Assembly (NCBI RefSeq): GCF_027257975.1
Contig: NZ_JANZKX010000001.1
Location: forward strand, 248,001 to 312,000
Direction: 5' to 3'
Origin: Pelomonas sp. BJYL3
GTDB lineage: Bacteria > Pseudomonadota > Gammaproteobacteria > Burkholderiales > Burkholderiaceae_C
Length of the DNA: 64,000 nucleotides
Below are positions 20,462 to 30,186 of this stretch, piece after piece (position 1 is the first letter of the stretch; each line of letters begins with the position of its first letter). The position numbers and the translations under genes were made by a program. Under the pieces are notes generated by a model. The model was not told the origin of the DNA. It saw only the letters and a program-made list of their open reading frames with translations, and made no database searches.

Positions 20462-21319
20462 ATGCCGGCCGTGAGCATAGAGCACTACGAGAACTTTCCT
20501 GTCGCCTCCTGGCTGTGCCCCCCGCACTTGCGGCCCGCCGTGGTGGCGATCTACCACTTCGCCCGCACGGCCGACGATCTGGCGGACGAGGGCAGCGCCA
20601 CGACCGCCGAGCGCCAGGCCGCGCTGCGCGCCTATCGCCAGGACCTGAGGGCCTGCTTCGCCGGTCAGCCTCCCTCGCCCCGCTGGGCGGACCGGGTCTT
20701 CCTGCCGCTGGCACCCCGGATTCACCAGCATCAGCTGCCCCAGCCCCTGCTCGAGGCCCTGCTGGATGCCTTCGAGCAGGACCTCGTCAAGACCCGCTAC
20801 GCCAGCCGTGCCGAGCTGCTGCACTACTGCGAGCGCTCGGCCAATCCGGTGGGCCGGCTGCTCCTGCACCTGTATGGCGTCGGCAGTCCCCAGGCCCTGG
20901 CGCAGTCGGATGCCATCTGCAGCGCCCTTCAGCTGATCAATTTCTGGCAGGACTTCAGCCGGGACGGCCCCAACGGTCGCTGCTACGTGCCCCAGGAGGA
21001 CCTGGATCGCCACGGCCTGCAGGCCGAGGCCTGGGTGCGCTGCGAGGACGGCCCGGTGGCCCGGCGCCTGATCGCCGAGCTCTGCGCCTGGGCCCGGCAG
21101 CTGATGATGTCAGGCGCTCCCCTGGTCCACACCCTGCCCGGGCGGGCGGGCTGGGAATTGAGGTTGGTCGTCCAGGGCGGGCTGCGCATTCTTGAGAGAA
21201 TCGAGGCCATGGATCACGCCTCTCTCGTTCGCCGCCCCCGCCTGAGTGCCCTGGATGCCGCCCCCCTCCTGTGGCGAGTCCTGCGCATGCGCCCTGCCCC
21301 GCAAGGAGCCCGTGCGTGA
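20462..21319 (+). CDS. hpnC: Squalene synthase HpnC (hydroxysqualene-forming)
   Basis: This 285-residue trans-isoprenyl diphosphate synthase-like enzyme is predicted to convert presqualene diphosphate to hydroxysqualene. The first Asp-rich motif is ARTADDLADEG; the second is NFWQDFSRDGPNGRCYVP, the HpnC form of the NxxxDxxxD region. Its stop overlaps the GTG start of hpnD, indicating translational coupling. hpnC-hpnD-hpnE together make squalene from farnesyl diphosphate without a eukaryote-type squalene synthase. Confidence 0.92.
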   Translation: MPAVSIEHYENFPVASWLCPPHLRPAVVAIYHFARTADDLADEGSATTAERQAALRAYRQDLRACFAGQPPSPRWADRVFLPLAPRIHQHQLPQPLLEALLDAFEQDLVKTRYASRAELLHYCERSANPVGRLLLHLYGVGSPQALAQSDAICSALQLINFWQDFSRDGPNGRCYVPQEDLDRHGLQAEAWVRCEDGPVARRLIAELCAWARQLMMSGAPLVHTLPGRAGWELRLVVQGGLRILERIEAMDHASLVRRPRLSALDAAPLLWRVLRMRPAPQGARA

Positions 21320-22164
21320 CGCCCGACCAGTACGCCCAGCAGCGCGCCGCGGCCAGCGGATCCAGCTTCTACTACGCCTTCCAGTTCCTCACGCCGCCCC
21401 GGCGCGCGGCCATCACGGCCTTCTATGCCTTCTGCCGCGAAGTGGACGACGTGGTGGACGAGATCCAGGACCCCGGCGTCGCCGGCGCCAAGCTGGCCTG
21501 GTGGCGCAAGGAGGTGCAGGCGGCCTTTGCCGGCCAGCCCAGCCATCCGGCCATGAAGGCGCTGATGCCTCATGTGCGCGACTACGACATCCGCGCCGAG
21601 CACCTGCTGGCCGTGATCGAGGGCTGCCAGATGGACCTGGACCAGAGCCGCTACCTCGACTTCGCCGGACTGCAGCGCTACTGCCACCTGGTGGCCGGCG
21701 TGGTGGGCGAAGTCGCCTCGGGCATCTTTGGCCGCACCGAGGCCCAGACCATCGCCTACGCCCACAAGCTGGGCCTGGCCCTGCAGCTGACCAACATCAT
21801 CCGCGACGTGGGTGACGACGCCCGCCGCGGCCGCATCTACCTGCCGGTGAACGAGCTGCAGCAGTTCGGCGTCAAGGCCAACGAAATCCTGATGCGCCAG
21901 GCTCCCTGGGGCTACAGCGAGCGTTTCACCGCGCTGATGCAGTTCCAGGCCGAACGCGCCCACCGCTGCTATGACGAAGCCTTCGCCCTGCTGCCCGAGG
22001 CGGACCGCAAGGCCCAGAAGCCCGGCCTGATGATGGCCAACATCTACCGCGCCCTGCTGCGCGAGCTGGAGGCCGAGGAGTTCCGCGTGCTGCACCAGAA
22101 GATCTCGCTGACCCCGCTGCGCAAGGTGTGGATAGCGATGAAGACCAACTGGCGCGGCCGCTGA
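21316..22164 (+). CDS. hpnD: Presqualene diphosphate synthase HpnD
   Basis: This 282-residue enzyme condenses two farnesyl diphosphates to presqualene diphosphate. Motifs are FCREVDDVVDEI and NIIRDVGDDARRGRIYLP, both Mg-diphosphate-binding Asp motifs. The start is GTG at 21316 (VTPDQYAQQRAAASGSSFYYAF), overlapping the hpnC stop and preceded by AAGGAG at 21303. A longer in-frame reading would start inside hpnC and lacks support. hpnE begins 4 nt after its stop. Confidence 0.94.
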   Translation: MTPDQYAQQRAAASGSSFYYAFQFLTPPRRAAITAFYAFCREVDDVVDEIQDPGVAGAKLAWWRKEVQAAFAGQPSHPAMKALMPHVRDYDIRAEHLLAVIEGCQMDLDQSRYLDFAGLQRYCHLVAGVVGEVASGIFGRTEAQTIAYAHKLGLALQLTNIIRDVGDDARRGRIYLPVNELQQFGVKANEILMRQAPWGYSERFTALMQFQAERAHRCYDEAFALLPEADRKAQKPGLMMANIYRALLRELEAEEFRVLHQKISLTPLRKVWIAMKTNWRGR

Positions 22165-22168
22165 AGGC

Positions 22169-23485
22169 ATGGCCCGCATCGCGGTCATCGGCGCCGGCTG
22201 GGCCGGTCTCAGCGCGGCCCTCGCGCTGCAGGCGCAGGGTCATGTGCTGAGCCTCTTCGAGCTGGCATCCCAGCCCGGTGGACGGGCCCGCAGCCTGGCC
22301 TCGGAGGGCAGCGGCCCGCCGCTGGACAACGGGCAGCACATCCTGATCGGGGCCTATGTCGAGACCCTGGACCTGATGCGTTCCCTGGGCCTGTCGCCAG
22401 AGGAGCTGCTGTGGCGCAGCCCCTTGCAGCTGACGGATGCCCAGGGTCGCGGGCTCCGCCTGCCCAAAGGCCCGCCCCTGCTTGCCTTCGGGCGGGCTGT
22501 GATGGCGGCCTCGCATTGGCCCTGGGCAGCACGCCTCAGCTTACTGACGCACAGCCTGCGCTGGGCATTGAGCGGCTTTCGATGTGCGGAGACGCTCACC
22601 GTGCGTGAGCTGTGCCGCACCCTGCACCGGCAGCCCTATGCAGAGCTGGTGGCCCCCCTGTGCGTGGCTGCACTCAATACCCCGGCGGAGCAGGCCAGCG
22701 CCCAGGTATTCCTCCGGGTGCTTCAGGATGCACTTTTTGCCGGCGACGGCTCAGCCGACCTGCTGCTCCCGCGGCGCCCCCTGGCCGAGCTCCTGCCCGA
22801 GCCCGCCCTGCAGGCCCTCGCCGCCGGCGCCCGAATCCATGCCGGCTGCCGGGCCCTGCTCTGTGCGCCAGACAGCGGCGGCTGGGCCGTCCGCGCCGGC
22901 GACAGCGTCCAGCCCTTCGACGCCGTGCTGCTGGCCTGCCCGGCCGCGGAAGCCGCGCGCCAGCTGCAGGCCATCGCGCCGGACTGGTCGACCCAGGCCG
23001 CAGCCTTGCGCTACGAGCCCATCGTCACCGTCTACCTGCGTGCCGAGGGCCGCCTGCCCTTCCCCATGGTGGCGTTGCAGGAGTCGGCCGAGGCACCGGC
23101 CCAGTACCTGTTCGACCATGGCCAGCTGGGCCTGCAGGCCGGGCGCTTCGCGGCCGTGGTGAGTGGTGCCGCACCCTGGCTGGAACGGGGACAAGGCGGC
23201 ACCGCCGCCTGCGCGGAGGCGGCGCTGGCTCAGGTGATGAGCCAGGCCCCCCAGCTCAGCGGTCTGCGCCTGGAGCGAGCGGTCGCCGAGAAGCGTGCGA
23301 CCTTTGCCTGCACGCCCGGGCTGCGCCGCCCCGCCGCCCGCATCGCCCCCGGGCTGTGGGCGGCCGGCGACTACATCGAGGGCCCCTACCCCGCCACGCT
23401 GGAGGGCGCCGTCCGCTCCGGCCGGCAGGCAGCCCGGTCGCTGCACGCCGAACTGGCGGCTGTCGCGCCCCGCGCCACACACTGA
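22169..23485 (+). CDS. hpnE: Hydroxysqualene dehydroxylase HpnE (FAD-dependent)
   Basis: This 438-residue flavoprotein of the carotenoid-desaturase-like amine oxidase fold reduces hydroxysqualene to squalene. The N-terminal dinucleotide-binding motif is IAVIGAGWAGLSAA, followed by the QPGGRARS loop. The C-terminal FAD-binding segment is LWAAGDYIEGPYPATLEGAVRSGRQAA. It completes the hpnCDE operon. No squalene-hopene cyclase gene is in the window, so the end product (hopanoid or other squalene derivative) cannot be decided here. Confidence 0.92.
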   Translation: MARIAVIGAGWAGLSAALALQAQGHVLSLFELASQPGGRARSLASEGSGPPLDNGQHILIGAYVETLDLMRSLGLSPEELLWRSPLQLTDAQGRGLRLPKGPPLLAFGRAVMAASHWPWAARLSLLTHSLRWALSGFRCAETLTVRELCRTLHRQPYAELVAPLCVAALNTPAEQASAQVFLRVLQDALFAGDGSADLLLPRRPLAELLPEPALQALAAGARIHAGCRALLCAPDSGGWAVRAGDSVQPFDAVLLACPAAEAARQLQAIAPDWSTQAAALRYEPIVTVYLRAEGRLPFPMVALQESAEAPAQYLFDHGQLGLQAGRFAAVVSGAAPWLERGQGGTAACAEAALAQVMSQAPQLSGLRLERAVAEKRATFACTPGLRRPAARIAPGLWAAGDYIEGPYPATLEGAVRSGRQAARSLHAELAAVAPRATH

Positions 23486-23542
23486 GACCGGCCTCCAATT
23501 TCGCCATGCAAAAAATTGCTGCTTTGCCGCACAATGGTCGGC

Positions 23543-24310
23543 ATGAAGAGCACTGAGGCACAGACCCCTGCCATCCAGGTCCTGGAACGCAGCTTCGCCA
23601 TCCTGGACGTGTTGGCCAGCCACCAGGATCCCGTCTCCTTGAAGCAGATCAGCGAGACCACCGGGCTGCACCCGTCCACCGCCCACCGCATCCTGAACGA
23701 CCTGGCCATCGGCCGCTATGTCGACCGCCCCGAGGCCGGCGCCTACCGCCTGGGCATGCGCCTGCTGGAGCTGGGCAATCTGGTCAAGGCCCGGCTGGAC
23801 GTGCGGGATGCCGCGCTGGAGCCCATGCGCGAGCTGCACAAGTTCACCCACCAGCCGGTCAATCTCTCGGTACGCCAGGGGGACGAGATCGTCTACATCG
23901 AGCGCACCTACTCTGAACGCTCGGGCATGCAGGTCGTCCGCGCCGTGGGCGGCCGGGCCCCGCTGCACCTCACCTCCGTGGGCAAGCTTTTCCTGGCCAG
24001 CGACGATCCCCAGCGCGTGCGCGCCTACGCCACGCGCACCGGCCTGGCCGGGCACACGCGCAACAGCCTGACCGATCTCGCCGCACTTGAGCGCGAGATG
24101 GCCATGGTGCGCCAGCGCGGCGTGGCCCGTGACGACGAGGAACTGGAGCTGGGCGTGCGCTGCATGGCCGCCGGCATCTACGACGACCAGGGCAAGCTGG
24201 TCGCCGGCCTGTCCATCTCGGCGCCGGCCGACCGCCTGGAGGAGGCCTGGCTGGGCCGGCTCAAGGACACCGCCGCCCAGATCTCCGCGGCCCTGGGCTA
24301 CCGGGGCTGA
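23543..24310 (+). CDS. IclR-family transcriptional regulator
   Basis: This 255-residue regulator has an N-terminal winged helix (IQVLERSFAILDVLASHQDPVSLKQISETTGLHPSTAHRILNDL, broken here by normal IclR spacing) and a C-terminal ligand-binding domain with GRAPLHLTSVGKLFLAS and the GIYDDQGKLVAGLSISAPADRL end. The effector is unknown. ATG 23543 is chosen because it matches the family N-terminus; upstream ATGs at 23516 and 23534 have no better ribosome site. It is 57 nt after hpnE but probably has its own promoter; a link to squalene metabolism is not shown. Confidence 0.88.
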   Translation: MKSTEAQTPAIQVLERSFAILDVLASHQDPVSLKQISETTGLHPSTAHRILNDLAIGRYVDRPEAGAYRLGMRLLELGNLVKARLDVRDAALEPMRELHKFTHQPVNLSVRQGDEIVYIERTYSERSGMQVVRAVGGRAPLHLTSVGKLFLASDDPQRVRAYATRTGLAGHTRNSLTDLAALEREMAMVRQRGVARDDEELELGVRCMAAGIYDDQGKLVAGLSISAPADRLEEAWLGRLKDTAAQISAALGYRG

Positions 24311-24360
24311 TCCCGCGGCGCCCGGCGCATCCGCCCGCCTCCCCGAAGCGGAAAAAGCAA

Positions 24361-24395
24361 CGCCCGGCACCTTGCGGTCCGGGCGTTTGCCTTTA
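24361..24395. terminator. Shared convergent terminator between the IclR gene and pbpG
   Basis: Stem CGCCCGG / CCGGGCG with an 11-nt loop is followed by TTTGCCTTT on the plus strand and by TTGCTTTTT on the minus strand, so it can serve both converging genes. Confidence 0.7.
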
Positions 24396-24412
24396 TGAGG
24401 CGAGCCGCGGGA

Positions 24413-25486
24413 TCAGCCGGCCTTGCCCAGCGTCATCTGGCCCTGCGGCTGGACGCTGCTGCTACTGCTGTTGCCCAACCCTGCGGGGGTCAGGCCGGTA
24501 TTGGTCAGCCATTTGCGGATGCGTTCGGCGTCGCCGATCCGCGAGTACTTGCCGGTGGAGTCCAGCAGCACCATGATCAGCTTGCGACCGGCCAGGCTGG
24601 CCTGCATCACCAGGCAGCGGCCGGCCTCGTTGATGAAGCCGGTCTTCTGGATGCCGATGTCCCAGCTGCCCGATCGCACCAGACCGTTGGTGTTGTGGAA
24701 GGCGACCTGGCGGCGGCCCAGGGCCACGGTGGCATCGGGCGTGGTGGAGTACTCACGCAGCAAGGGCACTTCATGGGCCACCTTGACCAGGGCCGCCAGG
24801 TCCTTCGCGCTGGACTGGTTGCGGCTGGACAGGCCCGTGGGCTCGACGTAATGGGTGTCCGACATGCCCAGGGCCTGCGCCTTCTGGTTCATGGCAGCGA
24901 CGAAGGCAGTCAGCCCGCCCGGGTAGTTGCGGCCCAGCGCGTTGGCGGCGCGGTTCTCGGAGGACATCAGCGCCAGATGCAGCATCTCCGAGCGGGTCAG
25001 CGTGGTGCCGGGCGCCAGGCGTGAGCCCGTGCCCTTCTCGGTGTCCCGGTCTTCGTCGGTGATGGTGATCTTCTCATCAAGCGACTGGCCACCCTCGACG
25101 ATGACCAGGGCCGTCATCAGCTTGGTGATGGAGGCGATGGGCAGCACCGCCTGGGTGTTCTTGGACAGCAGGATCTCGTTGGTGTCCTGGTCCATGACCA
25201 GGGCCACGCTGCTTTTGAGATCCAGGGGGTCGTCGACCGAATGCAGGCCATACATCTGGCCGAAGGTCGGGCTGGCGGGCGTGGCCACCACGGCCGCCTT
25301 GCGCACCACCGAGGCCGGTTTGGCCTTGCGCGCGTTCTTGGCCACAGCCTTGGGCGGCGTCTTGCCGGCCGACTTGCCGCTGGCACTGCTGGTGGCCGCA
25401 TGGGCTCCTTGCGAAGCCAGGGCCAGCATCACGGCGATCATGCTGCCCGCGGCAGCTCCCAACATGGTCTTTACAACAGCTTTCAC
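24413..25486 (-). CDS. pbpG: D-alanyl-D-alanine endopeptidase (PBP7-type, S11 family)
   Basis: This 357-residue periplasmic penicillin-binding protein cleaves DD-crosslinks in peptidoglycan. The three active-site motifs are SITK (S119-K122), SEN (176-178) and KTG (281-283). It has a cleavable signal peptide of about 30 residues, then a basic Ala/Lys-rich linker before the catalytic domain. The start is uncertain: GTG at 25486 gives VKAVVKTMLGAAAG, a good signal-peptide n-region, while ATG at 25465 (MLGAAAG) is also possible. The D,D-carboxypeptidase DacA is less likely because the C-terminal amphipathic anchor is missing. Confidence 0.88.
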   Translation of the reverse strand: MKAVVKTMLGAAAGSMIAVMLALASQGAHAATSSASGKSAGKTPPKAVAKNARKAKPASVVRKAAVVATPASPTFGQMYGLHSVDDPLDLKSSVALVMDQDTNEILLSKNTQAVLPIASITKLMTALVIVEGGQSLDEKITITDEDRDTEKGTGSRLAPGTTLTRSEMLHLALMSSENRAANALGRNYPGGLTAFVAAMNQKAQALGMSDTHYVEPTGLSSRNQSSAKDLAALVKVAHEVPLLREYSTTPDATVALGRRQVAFHNTNGLVRSGSWDIGIQKTGFINEAGRCLVMQASLAGRKLIMVLLDSTGKYSRIGDAERIRKWLTNTGLTPAGLGNSSSSSVQPQGQMTLGKAG

Positions 25487-25628
25487 GCCAGCCCCCAACA
25501 AGGTCTGCGCCAGTTTAGGTCAAGCGGAAAACACCGGCAAGATCAAAAACTTAGCTCAGGCTTTTAAAGTTCACGAACGGGGCGGCTCGTGGAGACCGGA
25601 CCCGTCACCGGGTCCGGTTGCCGTGACT

Positions 25629-27170
25629 TCAACCTTGGGCCGCCACGCGCTCCGTCTTGCTCTGCAGCTTGTTCAATGCGGCCAAATATGCCTTGGCTGA
25701 CGCGACCACGATATCGGGATCGGCACCAACGCCGTTGACCACCCGGCCCGCATGCTGCAGACGGACCGTCACCTCGCCCTGCGATTCTGTGCTGCCGCTG
25801 GTGATGGCATTGACCGAATAGAGGATCATTTCCGCGCCGCTTTGCACCTCGGACTCGATGGCCTGCAGGCAGGCGTCCACGGGGCCATTGCCGTCGCTTT
25901 CGGCCTTGAACTCCTTGTCACCCACGGCGAAGACCACGCGGGCATGCGGACGCTCGCCGGTCTCGCTGCGCTGGGCCAGGGACAGCAGGCGGTAGTGCTC
26001 GTTGTCCTGGATGACGGACTCGTCCATCACCAGGGCGATGATGTCTTCGTCGAAGATCTCGTTCTTGCGGTCGGCCAGGTCCTTGAAGCGCTGGAAGGCG
26101 GCATTGATCTCGGCCTCGGACTCCAGCTCGATGCCCAACTCCTGCAGGCGCTGCTTGAAAGCATTGCGGCCCGAGAGCTTGCCCAGCACGATCTTGTTGG
26201 CGCTCCAGCCCACGTCCTCGGCACGCATGATCTCGTAGGTGTCACGGGCCTTGAGCACGCCGTCCTGGTGGATGCCCGAGGCATGCGCGAAGGCGTTGGC
26301 CCCCACCACGGCCTTGTTGGGCTGCACCACAAAGCCGGTTGTCTGGGAGACCAGCTTGGAGGCCGGCACGATCTGCGAGGCGTCGATGCCCACGTCCAGG
26401 CCGAAGTAGTCGCGGCGGGTCTTGACCGCCATCACCACCTCTTCCAGCGAGCAGTTGCCGGCACGTTCGCCCAGGCCGTTGATGGTGCATTCGATCTGGC
26501 GCGCACCGCCGATCTTCACGCCCGCCAGGGAGTTGGCCACGGCCATGCCCAGGTCGTTGTGGCAGTGCACGGACCAGATGGCGAGGTCGGAGTTGGGCAC
26601 CTTCTCGCGCAGGGTCTTGAGGAAGTTGCCGTAGAGCTCGGGGATGGCGTAGCCCACGGTGTCGGGGATGTTGATGGTGCGGGCCCCTTCGGCGATCACG
26701 GCCTCGCAGACGCGGGCGAGGAAATCCATGTCGGAGCGGTAGCCATCCTCGGGCGAGAACTCGATGTCGTCCGTGAGATTGCGGCCGAAACGCACCGCCA
26801 GGCGCGCCTGCTCCAGCACCTGATCGCGGGTCATGCGCAGCTTCTTCTCCATGTGGAGCTCGCTGGTGGCGATGAAGGTGTGGATGCGAGAGCGGGCCGC
26901 GCCCTTGAGCGCTTCGGCGGCGCGGGCGATGTCGCGGTCATTGGCGCGGGCCAGCGAACAGACGGTGCTCTCGCGGATGACGTCGGCGATGGCCTTGACC
27001 GCCTCGAAGTCGCCATTGCTGGCCGCAGCGAAGCCGGCCTCGATCACGTCCACGCGCATGCGCTCCAGCTGGCGGGCAATGCGCAGCTTCTCGTCCTTCG
27101 TCATCGAGGCGCCGGGCGACTGTTCGCCGTCGCGCAAGGTGGTGTCGAAGATGATGAGCTGGTCAGCCAT
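25629..27170 (-). CDS. leuA: 2-isopropylmalate synthase
   Basis: This 513-residue enzyme condenses 2-oxoisovalerate with acetyl-CoA, the first committed step of leucine synthesis. The catalytic barrel starts [16 protein letters not shown]. The metal site segment [18 protein letters not shown] and [14 protein letters not shown] are present. The C-terminal allosteric LeuA dimer domain carries leucine feedback. ATG 27170 has GGAG upstream. A leader peptide and terminator lie 50-190 nt upstream (27221-27356), so expression is probably controlled by attenuation. It follows pssA in the ilv block. Confidence 0.96.
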   Translation of the reverse strand: MADQLIIFDTTLRDGEQSPGASMTKDEKLRIARQLERMRVDVIEAGFAAASNGDFEAVKAIADVIRESTVCSLARANDRDIARAAEALKGAARSRIHTFIATSELHMEKKLRMTRDQVLEQARLAVRFGRNLTDDIEFSPEDGYRSDMDFLARVCEAVIAEGARTINIPDTVGYAIPELYGNFLKTLREKVPNSDLAIWSVHCHNDLGMAVANSLAGVKIGGARQIECTINGLGERAGNCSLEEVVMAVKTRRDYFGLDVGIDASQIVPASKLVSQTTGFVVQPNKAVVGANAFAHASGIHQDGVLKARDTYEIMRAEDVGWSANKIVLGKLSGRNAFKQRLQELGIELESEAEINAAFQRFKDLADRKNEIFDEDIIALVMDESVIQDNEHYRLLSLAQRSETGERPHARVVFAVGDKEFKAESDGNGPVDACLQAIESEVQSGAEMILYSVNAITSGSTESQGEVTVRLQHAGRVVNGVGADPDIVVASAKAYLAALNKLQSKTERVAAQG

Positions 27171-27220
27171 GGGGTTCTCCGTGAAACGTGAAAGTGGGGG
27201 ATCGGAAGGATGCGGCCGGA

Positions 27221-27257
27221 AAAACAAAAAGCCCGCGAAGCAGGTGCTCGGCGGGCT
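27221..27257 (-). terminator. leuA attenuator terminator
   Basis: On the minus strand the stem AGCCCGC / GCGGGCT with a 14-nt loop is followed by TTTTTGTTTTT. It sits between the leader peptide stop (27282) and the leuA start (27170), the expected place for a transcription attenuator. Confidence 0.8.
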
Positions 27258-27281
27258 CTTGGTGCGAAAGTACGGTGGCGG

Positions 27282-27356
27282 TCAGACGTGCGACTGCCTC
27301 GTGCCCAAGGGCCCGATGGCTAGTAGCAGAGCGGCGATGACGTTCAGCGTCTTCAT
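27282..27356 (-). CDS. leuL: leuA leader peptide (24 residues)
   Basis: A 25-codon minus-strand frame begins MKTLNVIAALLLAIGPLG and ends at TGA 27282. Three consecutive Leu codons read CTG CTA CTA, and CTA is rare in this GC-rich genome. Tandem leucine codons followed 25 nt later by an intrinsic terminator are the hallmark of ribosome-mediated attenuation of leucine genes. When charged tRNA-Leu is scarce the ribosome should stall at these codons and let transcription continue into leuA. There is no clear Shine-Dalgarno. The gene is too short for length-based evidence; the call rests on codons and position. Confidence 0.75.
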   Translation of the reverse strand: MKTLNVIAALLLAIGPLGTRQSHV

Positions 27357-27406
27357 GGTGATTGAATGTAGCACGCGACCCGGCGGTGACACCAGGCCTG
27401 CCTACG

Positions 27407-28252
27407 TCAATGGTGAAGGCCCTTTTCATCGGGCTCATCGGTCGAGATGGCGATCACGCTGACTGGCTTGCCCTTCATGCGCTTGTAGGCGTAGACCACG
27501 TAGCCCGACAGGCCGTAGGCGCAGAACAGGCCGAAGAGCACACGGGGCGGATCGATGTTGATCAGCGCGATGCCCAGGGCGATCGCGACCACGCTGACGA
27601 AGGGCACCGAGCGCTTGAAGCTGATGTCCTTGAAGCTGTAGAAGGGCGCGTTGGTGACCATGGTCAGGCCCGCGTAGAGCGTGAAGCCGAAGGCCAGCCA
27701 GGCCAGCCCCGGCGACGAGGCCGGCGCGTGATAGCCCGCATCTTCCATGGCCCAGATCAGGCCCATCACCAGGGCAGCCGCGGCCGGGCTGGGCACGCCC
27801 TGGAAGAAGCGCTTGTCGACGACCGCAATATTGGTGTTGAAGCGGGCCAGGCGCAATGCGGCGCCGGCGCAGTAGACGAAGGCCGCGAACCAGCCCCACT
27901 TGCCCAGGCCCTGCAGGGCCCACTCGTACATGATCAGCGCAGGCGCGGCGCCGAAGGACACCATGTCGGAGAGGGAGTCCATCTGCTCGCCGAAGGTGCT
28001 CTGCGTGTTGGTCATGCGGGCCACGCGGCCGTCCAGGCTGTCCAGCACCATGGCGCAAAACACGCCGTACACCGACTGCTCGAAGCGGCCATGCATGGCC
28101 ATCACGATGGCATAGAAACCGCCGAAGAGCGCTGCCAGCGTGAACAGATTGGGAAGGATGTAGATGCCCTTGCGGCGCGGGCGCACCGGGGTCAGGACTT
28201 CGGCGTCCTCATCGTCGTCGTGAGGCACCGTGGACTGCTTGGAATCGGTCAT
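27407..28252 (-). CDS. pssA: CDP-diacylglycerol-serine O-phosphatidyltransferase
   Basis: This 281-residue inner-membrane enzyme makes phosphatidylserine, the precursor of phosphatidylethanolamine. The CDP-alcohol phosphatidyltransferase signature is complete: D71, D74-G75, A78-R79, G88, D92 and D96 in LDSLDGRVARMTNTQSTFGEQMDSLSD. About eight hydrophobic segments follow an acidic N-terminus. ATG 28252 (MTDSKQST) is chosen because an earlier ATG at 28282 falls inside the ilvC terminator. It is embedded between ilvC and leuA, as in many Burkholderiales, although its pathway is unrelated. Confidence 0.92.
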   Translation of the reverse strand: MTDSKQSTVPHDDDEDAEVLTPVRPRRKGIYILPNLFTLAALFGGFYAIVMAMHGRFEQSVYGVFCAMVLDSLDGRVARMTNTQSTFGEQMDSLSDMVSFGAAPALIMYEWALQGLGKWGWFAAFVYCAGAALRLARFNTNIAVVDKRFFQGVPSPAAAALVMGLIWAMEDAGYHAPASSPGLAWLAFGFTLYAGLTMVTNAPFYSFKDISFKRSVPFVSVVAIALGIALINIDPPRVLFGLFCAYGLSGYVVYAYKRMKGKPVSVIAISTDEPDEKGLHH

Positions 28253-28282
28253 GGGCAGGGAGGATAGCGCAAGCCTCGCCAT

Positions 28283-28316
28283 AAAAAAGCCGCGTCTGCC
28301 CGGAGGCGACGCGGCT
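28283..28316 (-). terminator. Intrinsic terminator downstream of ilvC
   Basis: On the minus strand the stem AGCCGCGTC / GACGCGGCT is followed by TTTTTT. It lies 40 nt after the ilvC stop, so pssA probably depends on readthrough or its own promoter. Confidence 0.8.
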
Positions 28317-28355
28317 CTCTAAAGGGATTCGCAAATCCCGTGACTCAGTGCTTGA

Positions 28356-29471
<1,116 letters not shown>

Positions 29472-29525
29472 TCATGGCCTGCAGGGCGACGGCAGGCCAT
29501 GGAGGCCCGCCGCCAGGGGGAAAGG

Positions 29526-30017
29526 TCAGACGCGCAGAATGCGCTCGCCACGGCCGATGCCGCTGGCGCCGGTGCGCACGGTCTCCAGGATGGCGGTGCG
29601 GTCGATGGCGTCGATGAAGGCGTCCAGCTTGCTGGCATCGCCAGTCAGCTCGACGGTGTAGGTCTTCTCGGTCACGTCGATGATGCGGCCGCGGAAGATG
29701 TCGGCGGTGCGCTTCATCTCTTCGCGTTCCTTGCCGACGGCCCGCACCTTGATGAGCATGAGCTCGCGCTCGGTGTAGTTGCCCTCGGTGAGGTCCACGA
29801 CCTTGACGACCTCGATCAGCCGGTTCAGGTGCTTGGTGATCTGTTCGATGACGTCATCGGAGCCGGTGGTCACGATGGTCATGCGGGACAGCGACGGGTC
29901 TTCCGTCGGCGCCACGGTGAGGCTCTCGATGTTGTAGCCCCGGGCGGAGAACAGGGCCACGACGCGCGACAGCGCACCCGGCTCGTTCTCGATGAGCAAA
30001 GCAATGATGTGTCTCAT
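29526..30017 (-). CDS. ilvH: Acetolactate synthase small (regulatory) subunit
   Basis: This 163-residue subunit activates the catalytic subunit and mediates valine feedback inhibition. The N-terminal ACT domain reads HIIALLIENEPGALSRVVALFSARGYNIESL. The middle part LTEGNYTERELMLIKVRA matches the second ACT-like domain. It lies between ilvB and ilvC. The name ilvN is also used for this gene. Confidence 0.96.
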   Translation of the reverse strand: MRHIIALLIENEPGALSRVVALFSARGYNIESLTVAPTEDPSLSRMTIVTTGSDDVIEQITKHLNRLIEVVKVVDLTEGNYTERELMLIKVRAVGKEREEMKRTADIFRGRIIDVTEKTYTVELTGDASKLDAFIDAIDRTAILETVRTGASGIGRGERILRV

Positions 30018-30186
30018 GGGTCTCGTCCTTCGCGCTCTTCAGGCCGGCGGCGGTAACCGACGGCCCTTGGCCACGCTCTTCGATGGTGGAAAAAGAATGC
30101 AGCGGGATGCCGATGCGAGCCATCGTGGACCCTGGCGCCGGTCCGGGGCCGGTAAGCCGACGGACCGTGCAGGGCTCACGGGAGGC

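Noticed and set aside
20342-21013. Minus-strand open frame opposite hpnC
   Set aside because: Shadow of hpnC; no motifs, composition rich in Gly/Gln/His.
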